A DNA stretch of 64,000 nt, taken from positions 205,267 through 269,266 of the forward strand of contig NZ_JAHXBF010000021.1 of the NCBI RefSeq assembly GCF_020103695.1. The letters are read 5' to 3'. Each line of letters opens with the position of its first letter. The first letter of the stretch is position 1. The position numbers were made by a program, and so were the translations under genes. This DNA is from Hyalangium versicolor. Its GTDB lineage: Bacteria; Myxococcota; Myxococcia; Myxococcales; Myxococcaceae. Positions 26,463-34,854 of the stretch are shown in pieces. The notes below the pieces were generated by a model. It was not told the DNA's origin, ran no database searches, and saw nothing but the letters and a program-made list of their open reading frames with translations.

Positions 26463-26882
26463 ATGAGCAGGAAGCAGAATGGACCGGGGAAAGACGACAG
26501 CGTGTACACGTTGCGGGCTGTCCCCTCGGTTCGAGGCCTGCCCGGGAGGGGCCGTGAGGACTCGACGACGTCCGAGTGGATTGACGTCACGGTCATGCCT
26601 GCCGAGAGCAGCGCTCCTCAGCGCACACGTGCGCCGAGTGGGCCGCCGCCCGGCCGGGCAGCTGTCTACCAGGCGGGCCTGGCGGAGAGCGCGCGCTTTC
26701 GCGACGACCTGATGCGCTGGCTGGAGGCACACAAGCTCCTGGGCGCAGTGCGGTCTGTCAGCGAGCCGGGCGGCTCCCTGCCGATGTTGACCCTCCGTTG
26801 CGCGCCGCGCGTGCTGGATCAGCTGCGGCGTGCTCCTGAGTTCGAAGCGGGTGCGACGATGCCCCTCGAGCTTCACTCGTAG
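26463..26882 (+). CDS. Small protein after the subtilases, possible I9-like inhibitor
   Basis: The 139 residues have a disordered N-terminal half (Pro, Arg, Ser). A compact C-terminal 60 residues follow a plausible alpha-beta-beta-alpha-beta order: RFRDDLMRWLEAHKL, VRSVSEPGGSLPMLTLRC, PRVLDQLRRAPEF and GATMPLELHS. This resembles the second half of subtilase propeptides (Inhibitor I9), in which the C-terminal strand sits in the protease active site. No conserved family name comes to mind and the similarity is by eye only. Its place directly after two subtilases supports a role as a trans-acting inhibitor or folding chaperone. It could also be a substrate. Confidence 0.7.
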   Translation: MSRKQNGPGKDDSVYTLRAVPSVRGLPGRGREDSTTSEWIDVTVMPAESSAPQRTRAPSGPPPGRAAVYQAGLAESARFRDDLMRWLEAHKLLGAVRSVSEPGGSLPMLTLRCAPRVLDQLRRAPEFEAGATMPLELHS

Positions 26883-27169
26883 GGAGCAGACTCACCCACG
26901 TTGGTTCGGGCCCTCCGGCTTCACGAGGGGGACGGCCCTTGGCGGCCTGTTGCGGGAGGCCGCTTCCCGGAAGTCACAGCGTTTGCGCGTTCTCGTCCAA
27001 TTGAACCGACGCTTCGCCTCCCGCCTTCCTGAATAACCTAGGAACTCAGGATTGTCCTGGCAACCCGCCAGAAGAAGCAGCTTCCTGAATCCCCGTCATT
27101 CATTAGACACGCGGGCGCGGGATTTGTTCTCACGCGAAAGGAATCGAGAACGCCTGCCTGGCTGCCTGC

Positions 27170-27916
27170 TTAGAAGTAGAGGCCACCGTCCACATCGATG
27201 GTGCGGCCGTTGAAGTAGTCGCACTCGAGGACGAACTTCACGGCGACCCAGATGTCCTCGGGCAGGCCGATGCGGCCCACGGGGATGGTGGCCACCAGCG
27301 TGTCACGGGCCTTCTGATTCATGCCCTGGGTCATCGGGGTTTCGATGAGGCCCGGGGCGATGGCGCCCACGCGGATGCCGAACGGAGCGAATTCCTTGGA
27401 CCAGGTGACGGTGTTGGCAGCGAGCGCGGCCTTGGCCGACACGTAGTTCGACTGGCCGCGATTGCCGTGCCGGGCGATGGAGGACATGTTGACGATGACG
27501 CCGGGCTTCTGCTCGGTCTCCACCATCTTCGCCACCACCTCGCGCACCATGATCGTGGCGCCCGTGAGGTTGACGCCGATGACGGCGTTCCAGTCCGCGG
27601 TGCTCAGCTTCTTCACCTGGCCGGTGGTCTTGTCCTTCTTCACCAGCAGGGCGTCGCGGAGGATTCCGGCGTTGTTGATGAGGCCGTTGAGGCCGCCCAT
27701 CGTTTGATAGGCCCAGTTGACGAACGAGGTGCAGTCCTCCTCGTTGGACACGTCGAGCCGGCGACGGTGGATGCCCGCGGGCAGCGTGGCGAGCTTCTCC
27801 TCGCTGATGTCACCCACGGCCACCTGGGCGCCAGCCTCGTGGAGCCGCTGAGCGAAGTGGGCACCCATGCCTTGGGCCGCGCCCGTCACCACCACCTTCA
27901 GGTCCTTGAGCTGCAT
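27170..27916 (-). CDS. SDR-family oxidoreductase, FabG-like
   Basis: The 248-residue short-chain dehydrogenase has TGAAQGMG for the nucleotide, NNAG, the catalytic Ser in NMSSIARHG and YVSAK for Tyr/Lys. It ends CDYFNGRTIDVDGGLYF, typical of 3-oxoacyl-ACP or acetoacetyl-CoA reductase-like SDRs. The loop KKDKTTGQVKKL is an insert often seen in bacterial beta-ketoacyl reductase relatives. The ATG at 27916 has GGGAG; the frame is open upstream to 28276, but that part has no SDR homology. A copy of the TGAA-N6-TTCA element lies about 105 bp upstream. The neighbouring genes suggest hydroxyacyl or hydroxyalkanoate oxidation or reduction; the exact substrate is unknown. Confidence 0.9.
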   Translation of the reverse strand: MQLKDLKVVVTGAAQGMGAHFAQRLHEAGAQVAVGDISEEKLATLPAGIHRRRLDVSNEEDCTSFVNWAYQTMGGLNGLINNAGILRDALLVKKDKTTGQVKKLSTADWNAVIGVNLTGATIMVREVVAKMVETEQKPGVIVNMSSIARHGNRGQSNYVSAKAALAANTVTWSKEFAPFGIRVGAIAPGLIETPMTQGMNQKARDTLVATIPVGRIGLPEDIWVAVKFVLECDYFNGRTIDVDGGLYF

Positions 27917-28013
27917 GTCATCTCCCGGAGAGAGGGCGGCGAGGAGACTCGGCCGCCGGAAAAAGTGAGCGGAGGGTACGCCCAACGAAGGGGGGCTGAC
28001 CAGGGGGCTGTTC

Positions 28014-28041
28014 ATGAAACCTGAATCGACCTTCAACTTCC
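28014..28041 (+). promoter_or_regulatory. TGAA-N6-TTCA element upstream of the SDR gene
   Basis: ATGAAAC-N-TGAATCG-N-CCTTCAACTTCC spans 28014-28041, with the dyad TGAA/TTCA at 28022-28035. It matches the element at 29149-29176 at all but two positions, and more loosely the tandem units upstream of the two lipase genes. It sits about 105 bp before the SDR start. A regulator-binding role is inferred from recurrence. Confidence 0.5.
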
Positions 28042-28115
28042 CATGAGACCTTGTGTGACCACGTTCACCCTGGGTCTCAACGCGCTGCATCCATGACCTG
28101 AAGGGAATCCGTTGC

Positions 28116-29009
28116 TCACTGTTTCGCGCTCGGAGCCTTCCGCGTGGCGTGCGCATACACGCTCCGAGAGATGTCCACGATGAGGGAGCGGGCCACCTTC
28201 TCCTCGGGGATGCCGCTGGTGAGCACGACGAGGATGTAGGGAGCTCGGCTGGTGGGATAGACGATGGCCGCGTCATGAAGGACGCCGGTGATCTGCCCCG
28301 TCTTGTGGGCCACGCGCGTGCCCGGGGGCAGGCCTGCGGGAATCTCCGCGTTCAGCTCCTGGGCCAGGAGGATGTCGCGCATGGCCTGGGTGGAACCAGG
28401 TGACGCCGCCTGGCCCTGTTCGATCGCGGCCAGCAGCGTGGCGAGATCCTTCGCCGTGGCGGTGTTGTTGAGCCCCTTCGCGTAGGCCTTCGCGTCCTCC
28501 ACGCCGCGCAGCACGGTCATCTGCGGCGCGCCCAGGGTCCGCAGCGTCTGCGTGACGCGCCTGGCGTCCACCAGCGCGATGACCGAGTTGGTCGCCAGGT
28601 TGCTCGAGCGGGTGATCATCCGCTGGACGAGTTCCCTCGCGGGGACGGACTTGCCAATGCGCTCATAGAGGGCCGAGTCCTCGTCGTCCTTGGGGTTCAG
28701 CGAGTACGGCGAGCCGTCCACGATGGAGCGGAACTGATTGACGAGTGGGATGGGCTGGTCGAGCGACAGCTTTCCGGCATCCACCTGCCGGAAGAACTCG
28801 ATCATCACCGGGACCTTCATCGTGCTGGCGGCGTGAAAGGACCGCTCGGCCTCCACGGTCACGGAGTCCTTCGGGTCGCCGAGGTCCCGATAGACGACGG
28901 CAACAGAAGCGCCCTGGACCTGGGCGATGCGCTCTCGGAGTGAACCGCGGAGGGCGTCGGGACCAGAAGGAGCTGCCGCGAGCAGGACGAGCAGGGCGGT
29001 CTGGAGCAT
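28116..29009 (-). CDS. Class A beta-lactamase-like serine hydrolase
   Basis: The 297-residue protein has a short signal peptide (LLVLLAAAPSG). Three penicillin-recognising motifs are in order: the nucleophile box STMK, SSN in RSSNLATN (classical SDN) and KTG in AHKTGQITG. The omega-loop region VLRGVEDAKAYAKGLNNTAT has the Glu in GVED that this branch uses; a canonical ExxLN is lacking. It is either a periplasmic beta-lactamase or a related penicillin-interacting hydrolase. Activity on lactams cannot be decided from sequence. It lies between the SDR and the TetR regulator, with a start 146 bp from the divergent TetR gene. It is not linked to the BlaI system far to the left. Confidence 0.88.
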   Translation of the reverse strand: MLQTALLVLLAAAPSGPDALRGSLRERIAQVQGASVAVVYRDLGDPKDSVTVEAERSFHAASTMKVPVMIEFFRQVDAGKLSLDQPIPLVNQFRSIVDGSPYSLNPKDDEDSALYERIGKSVPARELVQRMITRSSNLATNSVIALVDARRVTQTLRTLGAPQMTVLRGVEDAKAYAKGLNNTATAKDLATLLAAIEQGQAASPGSTQAMRDILLAQELNAEIPAGLPPGTRVAHKTGQITGVLHDAAIVYPTSRAPYILVVLTSGIPEEKVARSLIVDISRSVYAHATRKAPSAKQ

Positions 29010-29148
29010 GGGCGGCGAGCCTATGATTCTCGTGCCGAGGCCGTCACCTCGCGACGCGGAGCGGCGAGCCCGAATCCATGACGCACGGGGCCATGCAAGA
29101 CCCGAGCAGGAGGTTTTGACAAGGGCGTCCGCGCGATGCTACCCGTAT

Positions 29149-29176
29149 ATGAAACATGAATCGCCCTTCAACTTCC
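29149..29176 (+). promoter_or_regulatory. TGAA-N6-TTCA element overlapping the TetR start
   Basis: The dyad TGAA-TCGCCC-TTCA is at 29157-29170, inside a 28-bp block nearly identical to that at 28014-28041. A TTGACA hexamer lies at 29116-29121. The block covers the apparent ATG of the TetR gene, which would suit autoregulation if translation really starts at the GTG at 29195. Binding by the TetR protein is inferred. Confidence 0.5.
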
Positions 29177-29875
29177 TCCGAGCGAACGCTCCCCGTGACG
29201 CCTCGGGGCCAGAAGACCCGCCAGAAGCTGCTGCGGGCGGCCGAGGTTATCTTCGGGGAGAAGGGCTACGAGCGAGCCTCCATCGCGGATATTACCCGCA
29301 AGAGCGGCGTCGCGCTCGGCACGTTCTACGTCTATTTCCCGGACAAGCAGTCCATCTTCGTCGAAGTGGTCGATGAGCTGGGCGAGCGCCTGCGCCGGCT
29401 CATCGCCGAGTCCGTCGTAGGCCTCACGCACCGCATCGACGTGGAGCGCGAGGGCCTGCGCGCCTTCTTCGAGTTCGCCCGCGAGCACCCCAACCTCTAC
29501 CGGGTGGTGCGTCAGGCCGAGTTCGTCGACGAGGCCTGCTACCGCCGCTACTACGACCGCTTCGCCAGGGGCTACGTGCGCGGCCTCACCCAGGCCATGG
29601 AGGCCGGGGAGATTCGCAGCATGGATCCGGAGGCGCTCGCCTACTGCCTGATGGGCATTGGCGACTTCCTGGGCATGCGCTGGATCATCTGGGAGGAGGA
29701 CCCCGGGCTGGAGCGCGTGTTGGACACCGCCATGGCCCTCATCCGCTACGGCCTGGATCCACGCCCGCCTTCCCGGACGGCCAAGGCCCCCGCGAAGTCC
29801 TCCAGCAAGGCCACGACTCCTCCCGCAAGACGCGGCGCTCGTTCCGCGCGCAACACCCTTCGGAGCACGACATGA
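29156..29875 (+). CDS. TetR-family regulator, first gene of a lipid-metabolism operon
   Basis: The protein has up to 239 residues. The HTH region is KLLRAAEVIFGEKGYERASI, then SGVALGTFYVYFPDKQSIF. The ligand-binding half holds FAREHPNLYRVVRQAEFVDE, common in TetR proteins of fatty-acid metabolism (FadR/PsrA-like, by general pattern only). The C-terminus is a disordered Lys/Arg/Ala tail. The start is uncertain: ATG 29156 has no ribosome site and overlaps a repeated element, while GTG 29195 gives the usual short arm before helix 1 (TPRGQKTRQKLL). The stop overlaps the next ATG by four bases, so regulator and KAS III-like gene are coupled. Acyl-CoA is a reasonable ligand guess. Confidence 0.92.
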   Translation: MNRPSTSSERTLPVTPRGQKTRQKLLRAAEVIFGEKGYERASIADITRKSGVALGTFYVYFPDKQSIFVEVVDELGERLRRLIAESVVGLTHRIDVEREGLRAFFEFAREHPNLYRVVRQAEFVDEACYRRYYDRFARGYVRGLTQAMEAGEIRSMDPEALAYCLMGIGDFLGMRWIIWEEDPGLERVLDTAMALIRYGLDPRPPSRTAKAPAKSSSKATTPPARRGARSARNTLRSTT

Positions 29876-30867
29876 GATACGCGCAGATCCTCTCCACCGG
29901 GCGCTACGTCCCCGAGAAGGTCATCACCAACGCCGACATGGACCGCATCCTGGGCGAGTCCGTGGGCGACTGGCTCGTGCAGAACGTGGGCATCCGCGAG
30001 CGGCACGTGATGGCGGACGACCAGGCCACCTCGGACCTCTGTGTGGCCGCAGCGCGTCAGGCCCTCGAGCGCGCGGGCACCCGGCCGGACGAGCTGGACC
30101 TCATCGTCATCGCCACGGATACGCCGGACTACCTCAGTCCGGCCACCTCCTCGGTGGTGCAGGCCAAGCTGGGCGCGGTCAACGCCGGCACGTATGATCT
30201 CAACTGCGCCTGCGCCGGGTGGGTGACGGCGCTGGACGTGGCCAGCAAGACCATCGCCGCGGATGACAGCTACAAGCGCATACTCGTAGTGGGCGCGTAC
30301 GGAATGACGCGCTACGTGAACTGGAAGGACAAGAAGACGTGCACGCTCTTCGCGGATGGCGCGGGAGCGGTGGTGCTGGGGGCGGGTGACAAGCCCGGCT
30401 TCATGGGCGCACGGCTGCTGGCCAACGGCGAGTACCACGACGCGCTGGGCATCTACACCGGTGGCACGTCCCGCCCGGCCACGGCCGAGACGCTCCAACT
30501 CACGGGCGGCAAGCCTGCAGTGCAGTTCGTCCGCAAGTTCCCCTCCACCTTCAACACCGAGCGCTGGCCACAGCTGCTGGACATCCTGCTCAAGCGCGCG
30601 GGCCTCACGCTGAACGATGTGAGCCAATTCGTCTTCACCCAGCTCAACCTGCGCACCATCGAGGCCACCATGAAGGTGCTCGGCCAGCCGATGGAGAAGG
30701 CGCACTACACCATGGACAAGTGGGGCTACACGGGCTCGGCCTGTATCCCCATGACGCTGGATGACGCGGTGGAGCAGGGCAAGGTGCGGCGCGGGGATCT
30801 GGTGGCCTTCTGCGCCAGCGGCGGTGGCCTGTCCATGGCCTCGGCGCTCTACCGCTGGACGGCCTGA
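29872..30867 (+). CDS. Beta-ketoacyl-ACP synthase III-like protein
   Basis: The 331-residue thiolase-fold protein has the FabH length and order. TGRYVPEKVITNADMD opens it, VGIRERH follows, and the nucleophile Cys is in YDLNCACAGWV. Other FabH marks are LFADGAGAVVLG and SGGGLSMASALYRW at the end. Where FabH has HQAN and GNTSAAS, this protein has TQLN and GYTGSAC, so both the catalytic His and Asn are replaced. It therefore may not decarboxylate malonyl-ACP and may act as an acyltransferase or a non-decarboxylative condensing enzyme. It sits between TetR and an acyl-CoA synthetase, so it probably handles acyl-CoAs from degradation, like the beta-oxidation shunt enzyme described in Pseudomonas (PA3286). 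Confidence 0.9.
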   Translation: MRYAQILSTGRYVPEKVITNADMDRILGESVGDWLVQNVGIRERHVMADDQATSDLCVAAARQALERAGTRPDELDLIVIATDTPDYLSPATSSVVQAKLGAVNAGTYDLNCACAGWVTALDVASKTIAADDSYKRILVVGAYGMTRYVNWKDKKTCTLFADGAGAVVLGAGDKPGFMGARLLANGEYHDALGIYTGGTSRPATAETLQLTGGKPAVQFVRKFPSTFNTERWPQLLDILLKRAGLTLNDVSQFVFTQLNLRTIEATMKVLGQPMEKAHYTMDKWGYTGSACIPMTLDDAVEQGKVRRGDLVAFCASGGGLSMASALYRWTA

Positions 30868-30906
30868 GCCGGCGGTACTCCACAGCGACGGGGGAGGAGA
30901 GCGCGC

Positions 30907-32457
30907 ATGTTCATCGGTGATTGGATGGGCCGAGGTGCCCTGTACTGGCCAGAGCATGTGGCGGTGGTGGACGTGGCCAAGGGGGACGCGGGCCGCTTCA
31001 CCTACCGTGCGCTGAACGCTCGCGCCGAGGCGCTGGGCGGCTGGCTGCGCGACGTGGCGGGCGTGAAGCGTGGCGACCGGGTGGGCCTGGTGGCCCACAA
31101 CGGCGTGGAGTACCTGGATGTCCTCTTCGCCTGCGGGAAGATCGGCGCCATCTTCGTGCCCTACAACTGGCGCCTGCACGCCAACGAGCTGACCGACGCG
31201 GTGCGAGACACCACGCCGCGCGTCCTCCTCTTCGGTGACGACTTCCGCGACAACATGGGCCAGGTGAAGGACCGCGTCGGTGACTCGCTGCGGCTCGTGC
31301 ACCTGGAGTCGAAGAGCCTGCCGGGGAGCATGCCCTACGCGGAGACGCTGCTGCACCGCTTCTCCTCTCCCGTGACGAACGACGCAGTGGCAGAGGAGGA
31401 CATCCTCTGCCTGCTCTTCACCGGAGGCACCACAGGGCGCTCCAAGGGCGCCATGGTTTCCTACCGCATGGTGGCGTGGAACACGCTCAACACGCTGGTC
31501 CACGAGGTACTGCCCGCGGACGTCACCATCACCCACACGCCCATGTTCCACACGGGCGGGCTGCTCGTGTACACGGTGCCGCTGCTCACCGTGGGCGGCA
31601 CTGTCGTCATCATGCGGCGGTGGGATCCCGAGGAGCTGCTCTCCCTGGTCCAGCGCGAGAAGGTGACGCTCTTCTTCGCGGTCCCCACGCAGTACCAGCA
31701 GCTCCTGGACTCGCCGGGCTTCCGCTCCACGAGCTTCAAGAGCGTGCGCTTCATGACGAGCGGCGGTGCACCCCTGCCGGTGCCGCTCATCCAGGCGTGG
31801 CAAGCGGTGCACTCGGTGCCCTTCAAGCAGGGCTTCGGGATGACGGAGTTCGGCCCCGGCATCTTCAGCATGGGCCCGGAGTTCGCCATCTCCAAGGCGG
31901 GCTCCATCGGTAGGCCCAACTACTTCGTTGACGCGAAGCTGGTGGATGACGATGGCCGCGAGGTGCCCGTGGGAGAGGTGGGTGAGCTCGTCCTCAAGGC
32001 TCCCTCCATGTGCTCCGGCTACTTCAACGACGAGGCCGCCACGAAGGAGGCCATCGACGCGCAGGGCTGGTTTCACACGGGAGACCTGGCGCGCCGGGAC
32101 GCGGACGGCTTCTTCACCATCGCCGGTCGCAAGAAGGACATGTTCATCTCCGGCGGCGAAAACGTGTACCCGCTGGAGCTGGAGACGGCGCTCTACGAGC
32201 ACCCCGCGGTGCAGCAGTGCTCCGTGGTGGGCGTGCCCGACGCGAAATGGGGCGAGGTGGGGCGCGCCTTCGTGGTGCTCAAGCCCGGCACTGCCGCCAC
32301 CCCCGAGGAGCTGCTGGCTCACCTGAAGGATCGGGTGGCGCGCTTCAAGGTGCCCAAGAAGGTGGAGCTGATGGAGCGCCTGCCGGTGTCTCCGGCCGGG
32401 AAGATCCTCAAGCGCGAGCTGAGGGAAGCCGCCATCGCGGCGGATGCGCGCGGTTAG
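30907..32457 (+). CDS. Fatty acyl-CoA synthetase (AMP-forming), FadD-like, copy 1
   Basis: The 516-residue member of the ANL superfamily has the P-loop FTGGTTGRSKGAMVSY and the A5-type motif QGFGMTEFGPG. HTGDLARRDADGFFTIAGRKKD marks the hinge region, and the C-terminal catalytic lysine is in SPAGKILKREL. It activates carboxylic acids to acyl-AMP and then acyl-CoA in the cytosol. The length and motifs match FadD13-type medium/long-chain ligases. The ATG at 30907 has GGGAGGAGAG upstream. It is 39 bp after the KAS III-like gene and is followed by a lipoprotein and an outer-membrane barrel on the same strand, so uptake and activation are probably co-expressed. Confidence 0.95.
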   Translation: MFIGDWMGRGALYWPEHVAVVDVAKGDAGRFTYRALNARAEALGGWLRDVAGVKRGDRVGLVAHNGVEYLDVLFACGKIGAIFVPYNWRLHANELTDAVRDTTPRVLLFGDDFRDNMGQVKDRVGDSLRLVHLESKSLPGSMPYAETLLHRFSSPVTNDAVAEEDILCLLFTGGTTGRSKGAMVSYRMVAWNTLNTLVHEVLPADVTITHTPMFHTGGLLVYTVPLLTVGGTVVIMRRWDPEELLSLVQREKVTLFFAVPTQYQQLLDSPGFRSTSFKSVRFMTSGGAPLPVPLIQAWQAVHSVPFKQGFGMTEFGPGIFSMGPEFAISKAGSIGRPNYFVDAKLVDDDGREVPVGEVGELVLKAPSMCSGYFNDEAATKEAIDAQGWFHTGDLARRDADGFFTIAGRKKDMFISGGENVYPLELETALYEHPAVQQCSVVGVPDAKWGEVGRAFVVLKPGTAATPEELLAHLKDRVARFKVPKKVELMERLPVSPAGKILKRELREAAIAADARG

Positions 32458-32519
32458 ACCCCAGGCGGGTCCATTCACGTCGTCTTCGGCAGTGTCGCCG
32501 GAACATGAGGAGTACGCGT

Positions 32520-33143
32520 ATGAAGAAGAAGCTGCTGTCCGCGGTAGTGGTGTGTGCTCTGGGGTTCATCGGATGTGGAGGGGATGACGACGACACCAAC
32601 AAGCCGCCCGCGGTGCCGAAGTTCGACACGGTCGACAACATCCAGAACTACCTCGAGGGCAAGAAGCTGGTGATGGAGGGGGACAACATCCCCGCCTTCC
32701 CCAACGGCTTCAGCGAGGACCTGGATCTCGGCGCCAACTCGCAATGTTACCACGACACGGTGATCACCGTCTCGAGCAGGAACTTCAAGGTGGTCAGCAC
32801 CGCGGGCACCCTGCGCAATGTGGATCCGCAGACCAAGATCGGTGATTGCGATCGGACGGTGGCCAATGGCTCCCCGCAGACGTTCGATTCGAAGGCGGTC
32901 CTCATCGAGAACGTGAAGGCGGATGCCTCCTGCTTCGACATCAGCATCGACTACGGCTTCAAGCAGGAGGGGCGCGGCAGCATCAGCGCGGACGGGAAGA
33001 CGATCACCCTGGAGCTGTACTTCGAGAACCAGGCCCTGGGTGCGGACTGCGCCAGCGGCGCGGTGGGAGCGCAGACGGTGACGCTCAACAGCAAGCCCTT
33101 CACCGGTAACGCCAAGCAGGTCTACACCATCTCCGCGCAGTGA
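32520..33143 (+). CDS. Lipoprotein of unknown function
   Basis: The 207-residue protein has a lipoprotein signal (LLSAVVVCALGFIGC), with the lipid-bearing Cys at residue 19 followed by GGDDDD, an acidic run that often keeps a lipoprotein out of the inner membrane. The mature part has four further Cys (QCYHDT, IGDCDRT, ADASCFD, GADCASG) that may form two disulfides, and alternating beta-strand patterns. No family is recognised. The first in-frame ATG is 32505, but 32520 directly precedes MKKKLL and fits a signal peptide. It is followed 50 bp later by the barrel gene and may be its periplasmic or surface partner. Confidence 0.85.
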   Translation: MKKKLLSAVVVCALGFIGCGGDDDDTNKPPAVPKFDTVDNIQNYLEGKKLVMEGDNIPAFPNGFSEDLDLGANSQCYHDTVITVSSRNFKVVSTAGTLRNVDPQTKIGDCDRTVANGSPQTFDSKAVLIENVKADASCFDISIDYGFKQEGRGSISADGKTITLELYFENQALGADCASGAVGAQTVTLNSKPFTGNAKQVYTISAQ

Positions 33144-33193
33144 TTCACCCGCGCGCCTCGCGCGCCTTGCTTCTTCCCATTCGAGAGGGGTCT

Positions 33194-34852
33194 ATGACGT
33201 GGTGGATGAAGGCTGAAGCAGGCAAGGCCCTGCGAGGTGGCGCGACGGTGTTCGCGCTCGTCGCGTCCGGGCTCGCACTCCCCGCGAGCGCAAGCCCGAC
33301 GACGGTGCCGGGCACGTATTACGGCGAGTGGCAGGACGAGAAGAATCGAGACGAGGACGCGGAGCCCCGCGAGTTCGTCCTCATCAACTACTTCTTCTCG
33401 CGCCTCACGGTCACCAACCAGGTGGGAGATCCGAGCGGACTCAAGGGCGTCTCGCTCGGGCCCATTGGCAATCTCTCGGGGAGCGCGGTGCTCGTGAGGG
33501 ACCTGACGGCGTACTACGCCGAGCAGCGGTGGATCCCCGTCATCGAGTACAGCCCCTGGTTCGTGGACGGGTTGGCGTCATTCCGGGCCCAGTTCGAGGT
33601 GGATTTCCTCTGGGGCCGTGCCGCCAACACGATTCAGCCGAACGAGGGAGGCGGCTTCAACGCGGATGAGATCAACATCCAGACGAAGAACGTCAACGTC
33701 GCGCTCTACCCGTTTCGCGACCCCAGCAAGCTCACGATCCTCGTCGGCACGCAGCCCGTCTACGACACCTACCACGATCCGACGCGCACGCCGCTCAACG
33801 ACATCATCCGCACGGGCTACAAGCTGACCTTCCTGGGCAGCGACGCCACCGGCCTGTCCCTCTTCAGCAGCTACAAGGGGAATGCGAAGCTGAGTCTGCT
33901 GCCCCTGGGGACCGTGCAAGCGGACAAGGCGAGCGGGGACGATCCTCGCTTGAAGTACATCTGGCTGATCACCGGGGACTACAACTATCAAGTGAGGCCC
34001 GGGACGAACGTGGGAGTGTCCGCCTGGGCGTTGCGTGACGACACCAAGGGCGATGCCTTCGCCTACGAGGGATTGGTGAAGAGCGGTCCGTCCTCGGGTG
34101 GACTGGGCCTCTTCACCGGTACCCCACGCTTCAACATCGAGCGCCCCACCGGCACCGTGTTCTGGGCGGGCGCGAACTTCAACCACAACATCGACTTCCG
34201 CACCGGCCCCTTCGCCGCCTCCGGCTTCATCATGTACAACGGCGGTGAGTACAAGAGCAGCAACCCGGACACGGCGCTCAACCCCTCGGTGAAGATCAGC
34301 GGCCTGTCCGCCAATGCCGAGGTGCTCTACAACTGGGGCCGTACGCCCAATGACGTGGTGACGCTCGAGGGCATGTACACCACGGGCGACAGCGACCTGA
34401 ACGACAACAAGTACAAGGGCGCCTTCACCCTCAACATGTACGGCCTGCCGGGCGCGGTGTGGTTCAACCACAAGACGCTGCTGCTGTTCCCCTTCACCAA
34501 CACGGCCAACAACTACACGGGCGCGGTCACGGACATCTCCAACCAGGGCTACGGCCTGCGCGCGGCCATCGCCACCGGCGCGATGGACCTCATACCCAAC
34601 AAGCTGAACCTGAAGCTGGGCACCGCACTGGCCTCCAGTGACGTGTCCGCACCGCGCTGGGTCGAAGATGTGCCGCGCGGGCGTTTCATCGGCGCCGAGG
34701 TGAACGCGGAGCTGCGCTACACCATCCGCTACCTCATGACCGTGGGACTGCACACCGGCTACATGTTCAAGGGCAGCTTCTATGACGGGGCGCCTCGCGT
34801 GACGACCAACCCCTGGGCCGCCTTCACCACCTTCACCTGGTACGCGTTCTGA
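33194..34852 (+). CDS. Outer-membrane beta-barrel protein (porin-like), copy 1
   Basis: The 552-residue protein has a signal peptide ending LALPASA near residue 33. It consists mostly of alternating amphipathic strands with aromatic girdle residues (TVFWAGANFNHNIDFRTG, LMTVGLHTGYMFKGSF). It ends FTTFTWYAF, a C-terminal Phe typical of barrels inserted by BamA. The length suits a 14-18-stranded porin. The N-terminal WIPVIEYSPWFVDG and VDFLWGRAANTIQ segments resemble alginate-export or DUF1302-like channels, but I cannot settle the family. Next to an acyl-CoA synthetase and a secreted-type hydrolase, an uptake channel for fatty acids or other hydrophobic products is plausible. Confidence 0.85.
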   Translation: MTWWMKAEAGKALRGGATVFALVASGLALPASASPTTVPGTYYGEWQDEKNRDEDAEPREFVLINYFFSRLTVTNQVGDPSGLKGVSLGPIGNLSGSAVLVRDLTAYYAEQRWIPVIEYSPWFVDGLASFRAQFEVDFLWGRAANTIQPNEGGGFNADEINIQTKNVNVALYPFRDPSKLTILVGTQPVYDTYHDPTRTPLNDIIRTGYKLTFLGSDATGLSLFSSYKGNAKLSLLPLGTVQADKASGDDPRLKYIWLITGDYNYQVRPGTNVGVSAWALRDDTKGDAFAYEGLVKSGPSSGGLGLFTGTPRFNIERPTGTVFWAGANFNHNIDFRTGPFAASGFIMYNGGEYKSSNPDTALNPSVKISGLSANAEVLYNWGRTPNDVVTLEGMYTTGDSDLNDNKYKGAFTLNMYGLPGAVWFNHKTLLLFPFTNTANNYTGAVTDISNQGYGLRAAIATGAMDLIPNKLNLKLGTALASSDVSAPRWVEDVPRGRFIGAEVNAELRYTIRYLMTVGLHTGYMFKGSFYDGAPRVTTNPWAAFTTFTWYAF

Positions 34853-34854
34853 CC

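Noticed and set aside
27086..27102. TGAAT-N7-ATTCA inverted repeat near the end of the subtilase operon
   Set aside because: The spacing differs from the TGAA-N6-TTCA element, the flanks do not match, and it lies between the 3' ends of two convergent units.
29746..32478. A 910-codon minus-strand frame across the TetR, KAS III and acyl-CoA synthetase genes
   Set aside because: It is a shadow frame rich in His, Arg, Gly and Leu with no recognisable fold; all three plus-strand genes are certain.
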